Counted from the stretch's first letter, positions 23,265 to 34,873 are shown. The stretch: 64,000 bases of DNA from Maratus speciosus (GCA_963932465.1 OZ010786.1:596367038-596431037); one strand, 5' to 3'. Made by a program: numbers and translations. The notes: generated by a model from the letters alone, not told the origin.

Positions 23265-23705
23265 TTCAAAAGTTTACTAAAACCTTAAAAAATAATAAAA
23301 AAGGAAGAAATTATGATAGTGCGATTTGAAATGATTAAAATAGTACGGTTTGCAAGAAATCGCTCACAAGGTAAGTCGGATTTTTCTAGCAGAGAAAAAC
23401 ATGTAGAGGGCGCTGACGACCTGAAACACAATGAACAGGACAAATGTTGTGTAATAGAATGTTCTGGAGGTCATGTTGGACATTTGTTAATGGAAGAACA
23501 AGTGAATGGAGGGTATTGTTGTCCTGTTCATTATGTTTCGGGTCGTCAGCGACCTCTACATGTGATTTTGTAACTAAATTATTTTTGGCAGCTAAAAAAA
23601 AAAAAAAAACGACTCTTTTGTAAGCCCTTTCTTGCAAACTGCACTCCTTTATCATAATTTCTTCCTTTTTTATGTGTTTTTAAAGTTTTAACGAACTTTT
23701 GGCTC
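23265..23705. mobile_element. Fold-back (palindromic) element, ~200-bp arms
   Basis: CAAAAGTTTACTAAAACCTT at the left is mirrored by AAAGTTTTAACGAACTTTTG at the right. The arms continue through GGAAGAAATTATGATA / TATCATAATTTCTTCC and GGCGCTGACGACCTGAA / TTCGGGTCGTCAGCGAC. The open frames on both strands are a by-product of the palindrome and have no family features. Confidence 0.75.
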
Positions 23706-23778
23706 ATCAGGCATTTAGGGGTTTTGATATTATTTGCATTTTCTGCCTAACTGTTACAAAATAAAAGAGCCAAAATTA

Positions 23779-24337
23779 CCGGGTGAGCAAAAAGTCCGTA
23801 TAAACTTTAAAAAATCATAAAAACCGAAAAAATAATCCAAATGAAAAACTGTTTGCAGGATTAGCATCTATAGGTCACGGGAAAATTTTTAAGACAGAAA
23901 TAAAAAATAACTCAAAAACAGTCGACAGATGGCGCTGGTTCGTGCAATTTTGGTGGAAATATGCAAATGAAACGGCTATAAGAACTTGCGCTCCTAATCC
24001 AGAACTATTTCACGTAAAATAACTTCACCAACATCTTCACAACTTTTTATCCTTCATACTCAGCATCCTTGATCAAGTACACGGCTCACAACCGTGAATT
24101 AGTTCTGGATTAAGAGCCTAAGTTCTTATAACCGTTTCATCTGCATATTTCCACCGAAATCGCACGAACCAGCGCCATCTGTCGGCTGTTTTTTAACTTA
24201 TTTTTTTATTTCTATCTTAAAAAAATTCCCGTAACATATAGATCCTAATCCTGCAAACATCCTGCAATCCTCCATTTGGATTATTTTTTCGGTTTTTATG
24301 AATTTTTAAAGTTTATACAGACTTTTTTCTCACCCGG
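23779..24337. mobile_element. Mariner-type inverted-repeat element (559 bp)
   Basis: CCGGGTGAGCAAAAAGTCCG and the inverted right end CCGGGTGAGAAAAAAGTCTG are flanked by TA, the Tc1/mariner target. Arms exceed 200 bp and include CAGATGGCGCTGGTTCGTGC mirrored at about 24161-24186. No transposase frame; non-autonomous. Confidence 0.75.
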
Positions 24338-24613
24338 TATCTAAAATCTAGGTTTTTACAATGTCTTTGCAATTTTTACGAACTAAAACATGATTTTTTT
24401 TTTTAATATTTAAAATAAAATAAAGGGAGATAGCTAATACACATTACCATGCTACACGCCATATTGTAAATATGAATTACGTATGCAGGCATGTGATATA
24501 TGTTTAAAATAATTAAAATATAAAGTACAGAAAGGAATTTATAGATGTTACACATCTTTCTCATTGTTTTTATACAGTTTGTAGCTTCATACATATTTAT
24601 GTTAAAGATAACT

Positions 24614-25322
24614 TTAAGGGGACCGTGGGCTTTTATTTAAGCAAAAATCGACATTTCTTTTTGTGTGTATTATTATTCTACAATTTATACTACATCATTC
24701 GTGGAAAACCGCATGCATATGCGATTATTTTACGTAAGGTTACAAGTGTTTTAATTTTGTTCACAAAAATTTTTTGGACCTTTTAATATACTTTAAATCT
24801 GTTTTTCTCAAAGCTGATGTTTCAGTTTTTTTTTTTTTTTTTTTTACATGTCCCTTCCTACTTAATTTTTGATCAAAATTCATGAAAATGATAAGGAAGT
24901 ATCCTGATATTATTTAAAAAGAAACTGTGAATGCATTTTAAAATTCGACTTCACTAAGACAATTAAATTTCATTTTTAACTTATTATAATGGAGCATTTT
25001 GATGAAAATCGATATTAAATTCAGAAAAATATCCCTAAAAAATTAGCTATTAAAGGGATTAAAAAAAAATCTATACATACATTTGTTTGTAATAGAGTTT
25101 TACGTGATTAAAATCCAAAATCGAGGAAATATCTAAAAATTTAAGACGCAAGGAACATTTTAAAATTTTAATTTTTGTAAAATGTCTTAAAATTATAGTA
25201 GGATTGAAAATTTCTTCTAATGTGTTCCATAAACTTATCGTGAAATGTATATTTCACAAAATTTCAAATCTCTATTATGAAAATTAAAAGAAATGTTTTT
25301 AAACGTCCACGAGCCCCCTTAA
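24614..25322. mobile_element. TTAA element, family T9 (709 bp)
   Basis: TTAAGGGGACCGTGGGCTTT and the inverted right end TTAAGGGGGCTCGTGGACGT are bounded by TTAA. It resembles T8 at the outermost bases (TTAAGGGGAC). A T-run near 24829-24845 lies inside. No supported frame. Confidence 0.65.
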
Positions 25323-26094
25323 TATATTCAAATTTCATTTATTTCACTTCGATATTTATTTGTGTATTTCCTATAGATGTTAAAGATACAATATGTTAAT
25401 GATACAATAAATGGCGAATCACATCTTTTTTTTTTTTTAAGTTTGCTTCCTATTTAAATCATTAGATCTTGTTTTAAAAGCATATTAACCAAAAATTCGG
25501 TTTCGGTTTCGGCCCAAAATATGAGTTTCGACGAAAATACTGTCAAAAATTCAGCCGGACCAAAACTCGACCGAAACTATCTATATTCCAAAAATCTCAT
25601 TTCTTCATTCGAAAATTTTCAACATTACGCATTGATTTCAGCCGTATCGACTCTGAGACACAATTTAATTGTTGCTATTAACTTCACTGTTTATAATTGT
25701 CAGTCATGACTGACACAAAATGTGAGTGCAAATTATAAAGCAAGCAATGCACGCATGACTAAACTTTGAAGACGCTTTTCACTTGGTCATTAAAATCTAC
25801 ACACATAACAGTAATAGAAAATTTTTAGTTTAAATCCGCAGTGTTTCGAATATTCTTTGAAAAAGTTCTACTATAATAGCTAATGATCATTTACAAAAAT
25901 CCTCATAAAAGACAAATCGAGGTATGTATACTTAAAACCTTTTTAAATATATGAAATTCGTATAATTTAAAAATTATTCTGTCGTTCATGAATTAATGAC
26001 ATTTTATTTTATATGAAAATAAAAAGCTTTGATCAGAGGCACAGAGAGTCAACTTCGGCCACATTTATAATTACACGTATAATAAAACATGCAG
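25323..26094. other. Unassigned; short CGGTTT tandem
   Basis: A stretch TTCGGTTTCGGTTTCGG (25496-25512) resembles ends of some DNA transposons; a weaker CGTTTTCGG site lies at 27093. No inverted partner could be anchored. Confidence 0.3.
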
Positions 26095-26322
26095 AGGTGC
26101 CAAGTTCGCACTAATCTTCCGTAATGCGGGATTAATTTAACCCAGTTTAACAAAGTTTCGAACCAGAAAAATTACTTGATGAATCTTTAATTATTTAATT
26201 CCAGTTTTCTACGTAGAACTTGTTTAATTTCATCTCTGAAAAAAATTCCGGTGCGAAATGTATTAAACCAGGGTTAAATTAACCCACATATTACGGAGGA
26301 TTAGTGGCAACTTGGCACCTAT
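26095..26322. mobile_element. hAT-type MITE with AGGTGCCAAGTT ends
   Basis: AGGTGCCAAGTTCGCACTAA is mirrored by TTAGTGGCAACTTGGCACCT. Inner inverted sites are GAACCAGAAAAATTACTT and AAAAAAATTCCGGTGCGAAA. About 228 bp, non-coding. Confidence 0.65.
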
Positions 26323-26325
26323 GAA

Positions 26326-26506
26326 CATGGTTCGTACGGATACCGTTATTTCTCCAGGAAAACTACCAGTATCTTTTTATAGAAAAAGAAATCTAGGTTA
26401 AACGCGCAAATACTTGCCTTTTTTTAAGAAGAGATATTGTATAAGGAAATACTGGTGCCAAAAAATTTTCTGGTCTGCCAAACTCAAGGCGGCGTACGAA
26501 CCATGT
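26326..26506. mobile_element. 'GGTTCGTACGG' MITE, copy 3
   Basis: CATGGTTCGTACGGATACCG at the left and GGCGTACGAACCATG at the right are inverted, which defines both ends of this family. Confidence 0.65.
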
Positions 26507-26525
26507 AAAAGAATAATTGTGTATA

Positions 26526-26973
26526 CACCGGGTGTCCTGAAAAGGACTGACTGATTTTAAAATTCAATAACTTGTAAACGGTGTCAGATATTTAAAAAAT
26601 TCCTGCAGGAGGGTTATGCATAAGGTCAAAAGTTTTTTTTTACAGCGATTTTCGATTTTAGTTCCAATTACAAACAATAGATCTCGCTGCGATCAATTCA
26701 GGCTCCATTTTTGGTACTTCGTGGCCAGCTTAATACATTTCCATCTCCTTTTTCCACATGGAACAAGAGAAAGGACCAAAAATCGAGCCTGTATTTAGCG
26801 TCTATTGATCGCAGCGCCATCTATTGTTTGTAATTAGAACTAAAGTCGAAAATCACTGTAAAAAAAACTTTTGACCTTACGCATAACCCTCCTGCAAGAA
26901 TTTTTTAAATATCTGTCACCGTTTGCAAGTTATTGAATTTTAAAATCAGTCAGTCCTTTTTAGGACACCCGGT
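26526..26973. mobile_element. Mariner-type inverted-repeat element (448 bp)
   Basis: CACCGGGTGTCCTGAAAAGG at the left and CCTTTTTAGGACACCCGG at the right, flanked by TA. Arms of ~200 bp run through TTGAATTTTAAAATCAGTCA and AGATCTCGCTGCGATC-like sequence. The centre has no transposase. Confidence 0.75.
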
Positions 26974-26999
26974 TATATGAAAAGTGCGTAATAAGTATG

Positions 27000-27865
27000 T
27001 ATGTAGTATTAATTACTTAAAAATGTTTTTAGACATTTTCGTTTTCGATCGAATATAGGAAGCTTACTGAAATTTATTTCGTTTTCGGTCTTAAAAACTT
27101 GTTTTGATCGATCCTTACATATTATATAAACTTCAAATTAAAAAAAAAAAATCATTTCAAACTCTATTTCAGCTGAAGGAAGCTTTTTACATAAAAACAA
27201 AGTGTTTGAATATTAGATCCCAAACTGACTACAACAAGAGTAATTTCATCTTAATTGAATTGCCTCAGACAGAAAAGCTTTAATCACATAATGTATTATT
27301 TGCATACAGGCTACGTTAATGCATTGCTGCAACAAGCATAAAAGCGAATTTCTCTTCACAAACTTATTTATGCTGATCTTTAATCATTGCTGATCATAAA
27401 AGTGTAACACAATTATACTTATTTGATGCTTTCATGTATAAATCTTTACATTAATCTTAGAAAATGGTATTATTATATAATTATGAGTCTATCTTTAATG
27501 TAATACTCATAAGACGTTGTATTATTACACGTATAATATTTTGTGTTTGTGAAAATGTTATTATCGTCATACATTATTATATTACGCAGTTATAATATTT
27601 TTTGTCTATCGAAATGTAATTATCATATTCCCACATTTTCATAATTTAAAAGTTAAATTCAATTTTTACTGAGGGAAATCACCGACAGGCAGATTAATTC
27701 GTGAAATTGAGTTTTTCATCTAAAATTAAATTTAATTTGAAGGAAATCTGAATTAATGTGCATATACCACCGATAGAAAAGGCGTATTTGATTTTTTCTT
27801 AAGGCATCAGCATAAAGTGGAGAATGGTAATTTTTATTAATGATAATGCATATACAATGAATTGT
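27000..27865. other. Unassigned AT-rich sequence
   Basis: TATTATTA-rich segments near 27465-27620 but no supported element or frame. Confidence 0.35.
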
Positions 27866-28259
27866 TTAACCCCTTCAAGGACGGCGGTTCAGTTTTGGAT
27901 AACTTATTTTTAATCCCTAAATGTCACATTACAGGTCTGCCATAGGCGACTATTTTTAAATTCTATTTTGCACAGTTTTTTCTAAGCAAAAATCTTTTAC
28001 ATACGCTTTGACAGTATTTGCAAGATTATTACAAAATATATATATATTTTTTAAATAGTGGTGCGAACAGAATAGAAAAATACTCGCATGTGTCAGCCCG
28101 GCACATTGGCACAAGAATATTGAAATAAAAAAATTCCTTTTATTAAGTACGTGAACAAAAACTTTTGCTGATTTTGAAATAAATTTGCTTGTAAATTCCA
28201 GTGTCAGTCAGACTTTTCTGAATTTTTCGAATAGAATTACCTTGCCCTGAAAGGGTTAA
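27866..28259. mobile_element. TTAA element, family T4, containing a nested hAT MITE
   Basis: TTAACCCCTTCAAGGACGGC and the inverted end TTAACCCTTTCAGGGCAAGG are bounded by TTAA. A second T4 copy at 62961-63179 is about 219 bp because it lacks the insert at 27938-28105. Confidence 0.7.
27938..28105. mobile_element. hAT MITE family A, nested copy
   Basis: CAGGTCTGCCATAGGCGACT..TTTTTAAATTCTATTTTGCAC at the left, and AATAGTGGTGCGAACAGAAT then the inverse of CGAGTATTTTT with CAGCCCGG at the right. Nested in a T4 element. Confidence 0.6.
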
Positions 28260-28385
28260 AGAAAACTGGGAAAAATTTAAGCACTTTTTACTTGTGTTTG
28301 CTGCTGTTATTGAGTGTAATAAATTCTTATTTCTGTGTAATTTTTCATTTTTGTGTTTTTTAACGATGGAAGAAATATATAGTCA

Positions 28386-28540
28386 GGTTGTCACTGGAGA
28401 GTATTTTCATATTATATTCGCACCACTATTTAAAAAATATAAACTTTATAGTGAATTTCGCTTTCACATAAAATATTAGTCTTGAGAAAGTGGCGTGATA
28501 GAATTAAATAAATAGTCGCCAAAGGCAGCTCTAGAATTGG
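28386..28540. mobile_element. hAT MITE family A copy
   Basis: TATTTTCATATTATATTCGC with CACCACTATTTAAAAAATAT at the left; the right end ATTAAATAAATAGTCGCCA plus AAGGCAGCTC is the inverse. Left terminus diverged. Confidence 0.5.
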
Positions 28541-28815
28541 ACAATTGTAATAAACTGCATTTAACGAAATATAAATTAAATGAACATGTGAATATAACAA
28601 AAAAAAATCTAACATTAATAAACAGTATTTCTTTTACGGATCAAATGTGATTTATTTCATAAATTCAATTTTTTTTTTTAAATCAGTAACTAATCCGACT
28701 AAGGATTGCTTTAAAATGCTTACAGATAGAGGCTATTAACAAATCTTCATCAGTTATATCAATATTTATTTTAGAAACTTTAAGACAGTCACTTGAGACA
28801 TATCTATAAATGTTA

Positions 28816-29031
28816 TTAAGACTAGAACTACCGTAAGCCGTCATTTTGGCGGCTACCGTATTAATACGTTTCGGTTCAAACCATAAATATGATAATGGAA
28901 TAAGTTTAAAAGATAGAATGAAGAAAAACGTAAATAATAAAGTTAAACATTTTTTTTTTTTTTAAATCAAAATTCTGGTATGAAATATTTTTATAAAACT
29001 TGACTCAAATTTCCGGTAGTTCTAGTGTTAA
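28816..29031. mobile_element. TTAA element, family T1-like, first of a chain of three
   Basis: TTAAGACTAGAACTACCG at the left, and TCCGGTAGTTCTAGTGTTAA at the right, exact inverted ends bounded by TTAA. It abuts the next element and shares its TTAA (29028-29031). Confidence 0.75.
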
Positions 29032-29237
29032 CCTTTTAAAAGGCAAGTAATTGTGTTTCAGTAATGTCGAATTCACACCGGAATCAGTAAAAGGATTTAT
29101 TGAAAAATAAGGAAAACAATTTTACGGCTCTTTTTCCCCTAAGTTAGAAATGTAAAATTTAATAATTTTTTTCTGGTGCAAAACGTCATTAATCGTAGGT
29201 GGAATAAAATATATCCCACCGTCCCTCAAGGGGTTAA
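29028..29237. mobile_element. TTAA element, family T3, second of the chain
   Basis: TTAACCTTTTAAAAGGCAAG at the left and CCACCGTCCCTCAAGGGGTTAA-type right end. Inner sites are TTCACACCGGAATCAG and TTTTTTTCTGGTGCAAAACG. It shares TTAA with both neighbours. Inverted copies at 49407-49618 and about 43848-44039. Confidence 0.75.
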
Positions 29238-29434
29238 CCCCTTAAATGTTTAAAAATTCAAATTGCTTATTGGCACCACTTTGTTGAAAAAAAAATATTC
29301 ACCATATTTAATGAAAGGTAAAATGATAGCATAATAAAGTCAATGACACTATTTTATAAAACTGGTGGAAATCAAACAAACTAAATAAAAAACACAGCAT
29401 GTGTATATGAGGGAAGCGAGAATTAAGGGGTTAA
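29234..29434. mobile_element. TTAA element, family T2, third of the chain
   Basis: TTAACCCCTTAAATGTTT at the left and GCGAGAATTAAGGGGTTAA at the right, 201 bp, with the T2 body (TTCACCATATTTAATGAAAG). Confidence 0.8.
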
Positions 29435-29599
29435 AGACATATACTTTTCACAAGCAAAGAGATTTTCTTATTTATAAATTGATTTATGGGTCGACTATCC
29501 GTTGATATATTCAATGAACTGCCAAAAGAGTAATGACTGAAAAAGCAACGACTAGAGAACACGAATTCTACTTTTTCATAATTTAGTGTCGCCCCCGGC

Positions 29600-29853
29600 A
29601 TTTCCGTTACTTCCTTTTCTTCTGATGGACTGAAGGCTTCTATTATTATGAAACAGCCATTATAAATGAAGTGTTAGGTGACGATGAAAGAGCAGCCGTA
29701 AAAAGTTAGAACTCTGATTTTCTGGTCAGAGTAGGGGGGGAAATGGCCATACTTTCTTTACGGCTGCTCTTTCATCTTCACCTAACACTTCATTTATAAT
29801 GGCTGTTTCATAATAATAGAAACCACTAGTCTATCAGAAGAAAATAACTCGGT
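29600..29853. mobile_element. Palindromic MITE with ~100-bp arms
   Basis: CTTCTATTATTATGAAACAG and CTAACACTTC / GAAGTGTTAG pairs run inward to TTTACGGCTGCTCTTTCATC at the right, mirrored at the left. The unpaired centre is about 30 bp (near 29720-29750). Confidence 0.75.
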
Positions 29854-31311
29854 TAAGCGGGACTCTACTACAGTACAAAACACATTTCAATTTTAAGACT
29901 TAAAGCACACGTTTTATTTAATGTGACGTCATTCGCATCCGCTTAAGAAATCCACATTTATGACCTACTCTTAAATATCTACAGCATGCATAGCACATCA
30001 CTATCGCGAAATAATGCACAAACGCAGCAAAAAGATTCCGTCATTCAAGAAAATCGAAAAAAAAAAAACTGCTATCTAATGATTCATAGATCCTTACAAT
30101 TAAATATAGTATATAATAGCTCCATTGTTTTCACAGAAATCATTCGTTTATATTTTTTCCAAAATAGCACGTAATTTATTTAGATTTTCTTGCGGTTGTT
30201 ACGAGAAAATGGCAACAAAAATACATAATTACTATTTTAAAACTATTTCTGCTTTACTTTCTACAGAAATGAAGTACTCCCATTGCCAATATTAATCAAA
30301 TGCCTCCAAAAACTACAAAAAAATTAATACTTCAATAATAAATGGAGATACAGTGTTGAAACAAAATGCATTTAAAAGAACTTTTCTTTTTCCAATACGA
30401 CGGTATAAAAATTGAAAATGTGCGATGCTTAGAAGATTAAAAAATTGCTAAAGGGTATTTAATCGTAATGCTTTGTTTTACGGCTAGCTCTTGTAAGGTA
30501 ACGTTATTTTTTGGACACAAAATAAGCTAGGAGAAAGAAATAGCATACCCTACCGGAGGCTAACAAGAAGTTGTTTGAAGGTAGTGATGGGCAGAATGTA
30601 TGATTTAACTATTCGAGTGAATCACTCGGGCAGGCACAGAAGCATTTTTACCAATTTTCTTTTTTATTATTAAATTTGTACTAGAAATTTTCTAAAAGTG
30701 AAGTTTCTTTTTTTAATTAGGCCTAAGAGAATTTACTTAAAAACTTACGAGGTTCACAACTATGCTGTCACTTTTTTTTTAATCAAAATGTCTTGTGGTA
30801 ATTGATTAATAATATATACGAAGTTTGGAATCTATGTTTTCGCGCATGACCGAAGGATTCATTGGAATACTAGTGAAAACATGCATACTGCACAACCCTA
30901 TTTGTAGGTTCACCCTTTTAAACAGAATATGATAATCGAAAGAAAATTCAACTTAGCCAGGTTCTCAAAAAAAAAAAAAAAAGGGAAACTTTCAAGAGTT
31001 TTTATTTTATTTTGATTTTTGTTTCGTTTCCAAAGTGAAGTGCTTATGCGGAAAATAACGTACTGTGAAATGAATGAAGGAAAGAATCCAAATGAAAAAC
31101 GTATAAGGAAACATTATTCTATTCCGAAAACGGGACGGAACAGATTTTCAGGCCAGAAAGATCTGGAATATATATTTCTCTAATTCAGATATTAAGTGAG
31201 TATATGAAGATTCGTGTAATTTTAACATTTCTACAATTGTAATGTAGGTTTTGGTGAGATCGTTTTTGATTCAATTATTTGGCGAAATCTTGTCAAATCG
31301 CCAGTTGTCAG
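29854..31311. other. Unassigned AT-rich sequence
   Basis: No supported frame. GTAGTGATGGGCAGAATG at 30582 looks like an isolated hAT terminus without a partner. An A-run lies at 30968-30982. Confidence 0.35.
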
Positions 31312-31399
31312 TAGAGTTGCCATGCACCCCACGTAAATCGGGCTCCAAATGTTCTGGACACCACTAATAACTTAGAGTTTATTTTACCATCTTCATTCA

Positions 31400-32274
31400 T
31401 TAACCCCTTAACCCTCTCGCTGCGTAATTGTTTTATCAAAATAGCTTCAAAAATTGCATATTTAACTCCTTCGCGACGAGCGTCTTTTAAGAATTTTTAT
31501 TCTTTTGCCACCGGTTTTTCAAAACAAAAATTTTCGTCTGATTCAATCGGAAAATTTCTCCGATTAGAAAAGGCAAAATTTAGAATAAAAAAATAACTGG
31601 TGGGAATGATCAAGGAGAGTTAATTAGACGGAAAAATGCATCCCCGATGAAATCTCGAGTTGCGCAAATTTTGCTACTTTTACGTGGCATGAGAAACTCT
31701 CGTGTTGCGCAGCGAGAGGGTTAAAGATCGCTTAATATTTGGAAAAACCATTAAAAAAGTACCTATTTTTTTATTACAGAAATTGAATAATTATAAGGTT
31801 TCTAAATAAAATATGCATTTTTTTTTTCTTAAGGCGAAAAAAAGAGATGTTATAGAAGTAATTCACATTTGAAGAAAAGCCATCATGCGAGAATTTAGTG
31901 TCTTAATTTTTTTTTACTCCATACAAATTAATGCGAATAAGACCTTTATTTTTCACATCTTAGCTCTTTATTTATCATCATCACACGAATTTTTACAAAT
32001 AATATATATACATCAAATTTCGATCATTAATAATTTTTCGGAACGTGATGTATTTCGAAGAATGCAATATAAAATCGAACATCACAAATTGCGTCAAACT
32101 CCAAACTTAAACTGCAATATTCAAAGACTTCCTACGGAAATTCCAGCTAAATTGTTCTGGTTTGAGAAGTTTTTTCAGCAATTAAATCTCCAGAACGGGA
32201 ATATGACAGGCACGAGAAATAACGAACGACATCTCAGTCCGTGATATTGGCGGGAGACAGAATTATGTGGTTAA
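31400..32274. mobile_element. Possible T2-family TTAA element hosting two nested elements
   Basis: TTAACCCC immediately precedes the T6 element, and after it the sequence resumes TTAAAGATCGCTTAATATTT, as in T2 (compare TTAACGGTCGCATTAAATTA at 11752). A T2-like right end, CGGGAGACAGAATTATGTGG before TTAA, lies at 32250-32274. The body (31730-32200) is longer than other T2 copies, so this call is tentative. Confidence 0.4.
31408..31724. mobile_element. TTAA element, family T6, with nested T5-like element
   Basis: TTAACCCTCTCGCTGCGTAA and the right end TTGCGCAGCGAGAGGGTTAA are inverted and bounded by TTAA. A T5-like element (TTAACTCCTTCGCGACGAGC to AAGGAGAGTTAA, 31462-31623) lies inside at a TTAA. 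The same composite occurs inverted at 43158-43445. Confidence 0.8.
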
Positions 32275-32530
32275 TAATTCAGATAAGGACAGCCAATAAT
32301 TATGTCATTAGATAAGACGAAGAAAATTACATTAAAATACACCCGACAACACTAGTTGCCCAACTTCTATTGTTTGAAATGTTAACTAATGATATTTGTT
32401 CTGTGATAAAGCGTTTTTTACGTCATCCACAGTATCTTAATTTGACGTTTATACGTATCTTTAACGATGTTTTACTGATCTATCAGGTCTTTCTTCAATA
32501 AAAATTAATTACGTTATTAAACGGTAAGGT

Positions 32531-32625
32531 CATAAGCATGTATTATAATATACTTTTCAATGCTTTTTCCCTTTTAATATTAAAGAGAAAAAGCATTGAA
32601 AAATATATTATGATACATGCTTATG
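32531..32625. repeat. Near-perfect hairpin, 45-bp arms
   Basis: CATAAGCATGTATTATAATA runs inward to CTTTTTCCCTTTTA, mirrored by TAAAGAGAAAAAGCATTG and TGATACATGCTTATG, with a loop of only about 4 bases. Confidence 0.85.
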
Positions 32626-32672
32626 TACAGTAGTAAATACCTTAACACGCACTGCATAACGTATTGCTTTTC

Positions 32673-33099
32673 AGCTCACAGGCTATCAAAGTCTGAGAGC
32701 TAATGTGCCCGTATATTCAGTATTTACGTGCGTATGTGTGTACGTAACGTGATAGCTCTTGATATAAATATCCGATTTGTTTCACTTTTTTTCTAGGTTC
32801 ATTCTGACAAGGCGCTTCCATGATTAGCTTTGGGGGTTCATTGGTTAAGTACAAAGGGGGGTGGACGGGGGCTAATACCCCTTAATTTAGATAATGGGTA
32901 TTTCTATCCGATTTGCTTCAAATTTGGTATACCAATTTATTCTGATAAGGCGCTTCCCTGATGAGATTTGGAAACTCATTGGTTAAATATAAAGATGGGA
33001 AAATTGGGGCTAATCCCCCCTTAATTTATTTTTCGAGGGGCATTATTCTTTGAAATAATAATATAATACACAATTAGTGAGAATAGCCTGTGAGCTTAA
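32673..33099. mobile_element. Short-TIR element built of ~130-bp tandem repeats (E2)
   Basis: AGCTCACAGGCTAT at the left is mirrored by ATAGCCTGTGAGCTT at the right. Between them are two units carrying TATCCGATTTG, TTCATTCTGACAAGGCGCTTCC-like and TTCATTGGTTAA (about 32764-32893 and 32895-33020), each with a GGGGCTAAT..CCCCTTAATTTA segment. Confidence 0.55.
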
Positions 33100-33638
33100 T
33101 GCCACCAGTTTAACTGGGCACTTTCCTTTTTATTTATACATCCAAATGTACGCAGTAATTTACGGATGCATTCACACACGCATAAATGATCAATGCCTTC
33201 GTTTGTTTTCGAAAATAATGTAAATAAATAAATACCCAGCATATCACAAAGTCAAAAAAGAATTTAATTATCGGGCTATGTTTACTTTAAAAATAAAATT
33301 TAAATCAACCTACTCAAATCTCTGAGAAACTATGCTTTAGGGAGATTGATCATCAGAGATTTAATCATTATTTACATGATGCAAAACATAAAAAGATTTA
33401 CAGAAACGTATCTTCACTTTACTTATCAAACAAGGCCTACAAGTTTCGACTTAGCTCATTATATTTTAAAACTAGAAAACACATTAATCATAAAGATTCG
33501 CTCTTGTGTGAGGAATTAAATATGAAAAAATAAAAATGAGTAGTTTCAGCATTTTCTCGTAAGTTTGCTTTAGAAAATTTCATCTTGAATAAAGGTTATT
33601 TGAAATAAGATCTGCATGTCTCAAAGCAAGAAAACGCA
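33100..33638. other. Unassigned AT-rich sequence
   Basis: No supported frame or element. Confidence 0.4.
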
Positions 33639-33846
33639 TTAACCCTAGATCTACCGGGAATTTTATTCAAGTTTTAATAAAACGTTCTACACCAGAATTT
33701 TTATTTAAAACTATTTAACTTATTTATTTACCTTATTTTTGTCTGGATTATATACTTAGTTTATTTTAAAGAAATTTCTGGTTTGAATGAATATTTTGTA
33801 TGTACCAGTCGGGTCCAATGGACCCGTCTGGTAGACGGAGGGTTAA
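33639..33846. mobile_element. TTAA element, family T1
   Basis: TTAACCCTAGATCTACCGGG at the left, GGTAGACGGAGGGTTAA at the right, 208 bp. It has ACACCAGAATTTTTATTTAA and AAATTTCTGGTTTGAA sites and the palindrome GGGTCCAATGGACCC. An older relative of 58136-58343 and 61521-61728. Confidence 0.8.
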
Positions 33847-34196
33847 TCATAGCTATTTACTAGTAAGGGATAATTAAAAATCAAAATTTTGAAAAGAGCA
33901 AATTTGGTGTATTCTCGCAAACTTCCTAATCATTTTATTTACTAACTCTAAATGTTTACAGTCGATGTAATAGTTCATATGGAGTTAACATATATTGAGT
34001 AATTAATAATAATAAAAAAAGTCATGGTTGCGCTCTTTCAGATGTAAGCATATTGAAGAGGAAAAACAATTCACGAATTCGGCTTTTTTCAATTCATTTA
34101 GTAAAAATATATTTTACTTCATTACCTTTACTCTTGACAGATTAATCCCATGGGTACATATAACGACTGAGACTAGTCATGCATTTGGCAACTGGC

Positions 34197-34350
34197 GTCC
34201 AGGATTGCCAAGTCTCCGGCTTTTGCACACAATTGTTATCTACAGAAAATCTGGTTATTTAAAATCGCCCAAATGTTCTTATTAATTAAAACAACATTTT
34301 TTGTATTACAATACTTGTATAAAAAAGCCGGAAACTTGGCTGTTCTGGGC
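34197..34350. mobile_element. hAT-type MITE, 'GCCAAGTCTCCGGC' family
   Basis: AGGATTGCCAAGTCTCCGGC at the left and GCCGGAAACTTGGCTGTTCT at the right are inverted, with a shared body TTCTTATTAATTAAAACAAC. A second copy at about 45092-45240 is nested in a TTAA element. Its right end adjoins a family A MITE. Confidence 0.6.
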
Positions 34351-34490
34351 GTCTATTTTTATATTCTATTTATACCACTATTTTAAGAAAAACAATTGCA
34401 GTAAATTTCTTTTGCGCATGTTGCCAAAATGTATATGGAAGATTATTGTTTTGGGAAAGTGAAGAGAGATATAATTAAAAAAACAAAGAC
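34350..34490. repeat. hAT MITE family A, partial
   Basis: GGGCGTCTATTTTTATATTC followed by ACCACTATTTTAAGAAAAAC. The right arm is reduced to AAAGTGAAGAGAGATATAAT. Confidence 0.45.
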
Positions 34491-34559
34491 AGTGGCAACC
34501 GTAAAACAAATGTATACCAAAGCGGTTAATGATTTTCCCTATCATGGTTGACATAATTT

Positions 34560-34735
34560 CCAGGGCAGTTGCAGGTGACTATTTTTCAAATCTACTTTGC
34601 AACACTTTCTCAAAACAAAAATCTTTTACGTACGGTTTGACAATATTAGCAAGAGAAATGTGCTACAAAATTATTTTTTTTAAATGGTGGTGCAAATAGA
34701 ATAGCAAAATAGTCGCTTGTGGGAACTCAGAATAA
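34560..34735. mobile_element. hAT MITE family A copy
   Basis: CAGGGCAGTTGCAGGTGACT..TTTTCAAATCTACTTTGCAA at the left; AAATGGTGGTGCAAATAGAA..AAAATAGTCGCTTGTGGGAA at the right. Inverted arms with the family's central CTTTTACGTACGGTTTGACA. Confidence 0.65.
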
Positions 34736-34873
34736 AATTTTGTGCTTTATTTAATTAAAAACATTTTGAAATTATAATAAGTAATGAATTTTCTTTTATA
34801 ATTTCCGGTGTGTGTTCCTATTTTCTTATTTTAAAAAAGGTCAAACTGGCAACACTGTTTATCGAGTCTTAGA

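Noticed and set aside
23313..23655. Overlapping open frames of 86 and 89 codons on opposite strands
   Set aside because: They arise from the fold-back element at 23265-23705; a palindrome gives similar frames on both strands. No family features.
25496..27100. A transposon bounded by CGGTTTCGGTTT-type ends
   Set aside because: Only one clear end; the candidate partner near 27090 is too short, and unrelated complete elements lie between.
31885..32244. A 119-codon plus-strand frame
   Set aside because: AT-rich, low-complexity composition, no recognisable motif, and lies inside a probable TTAA element.
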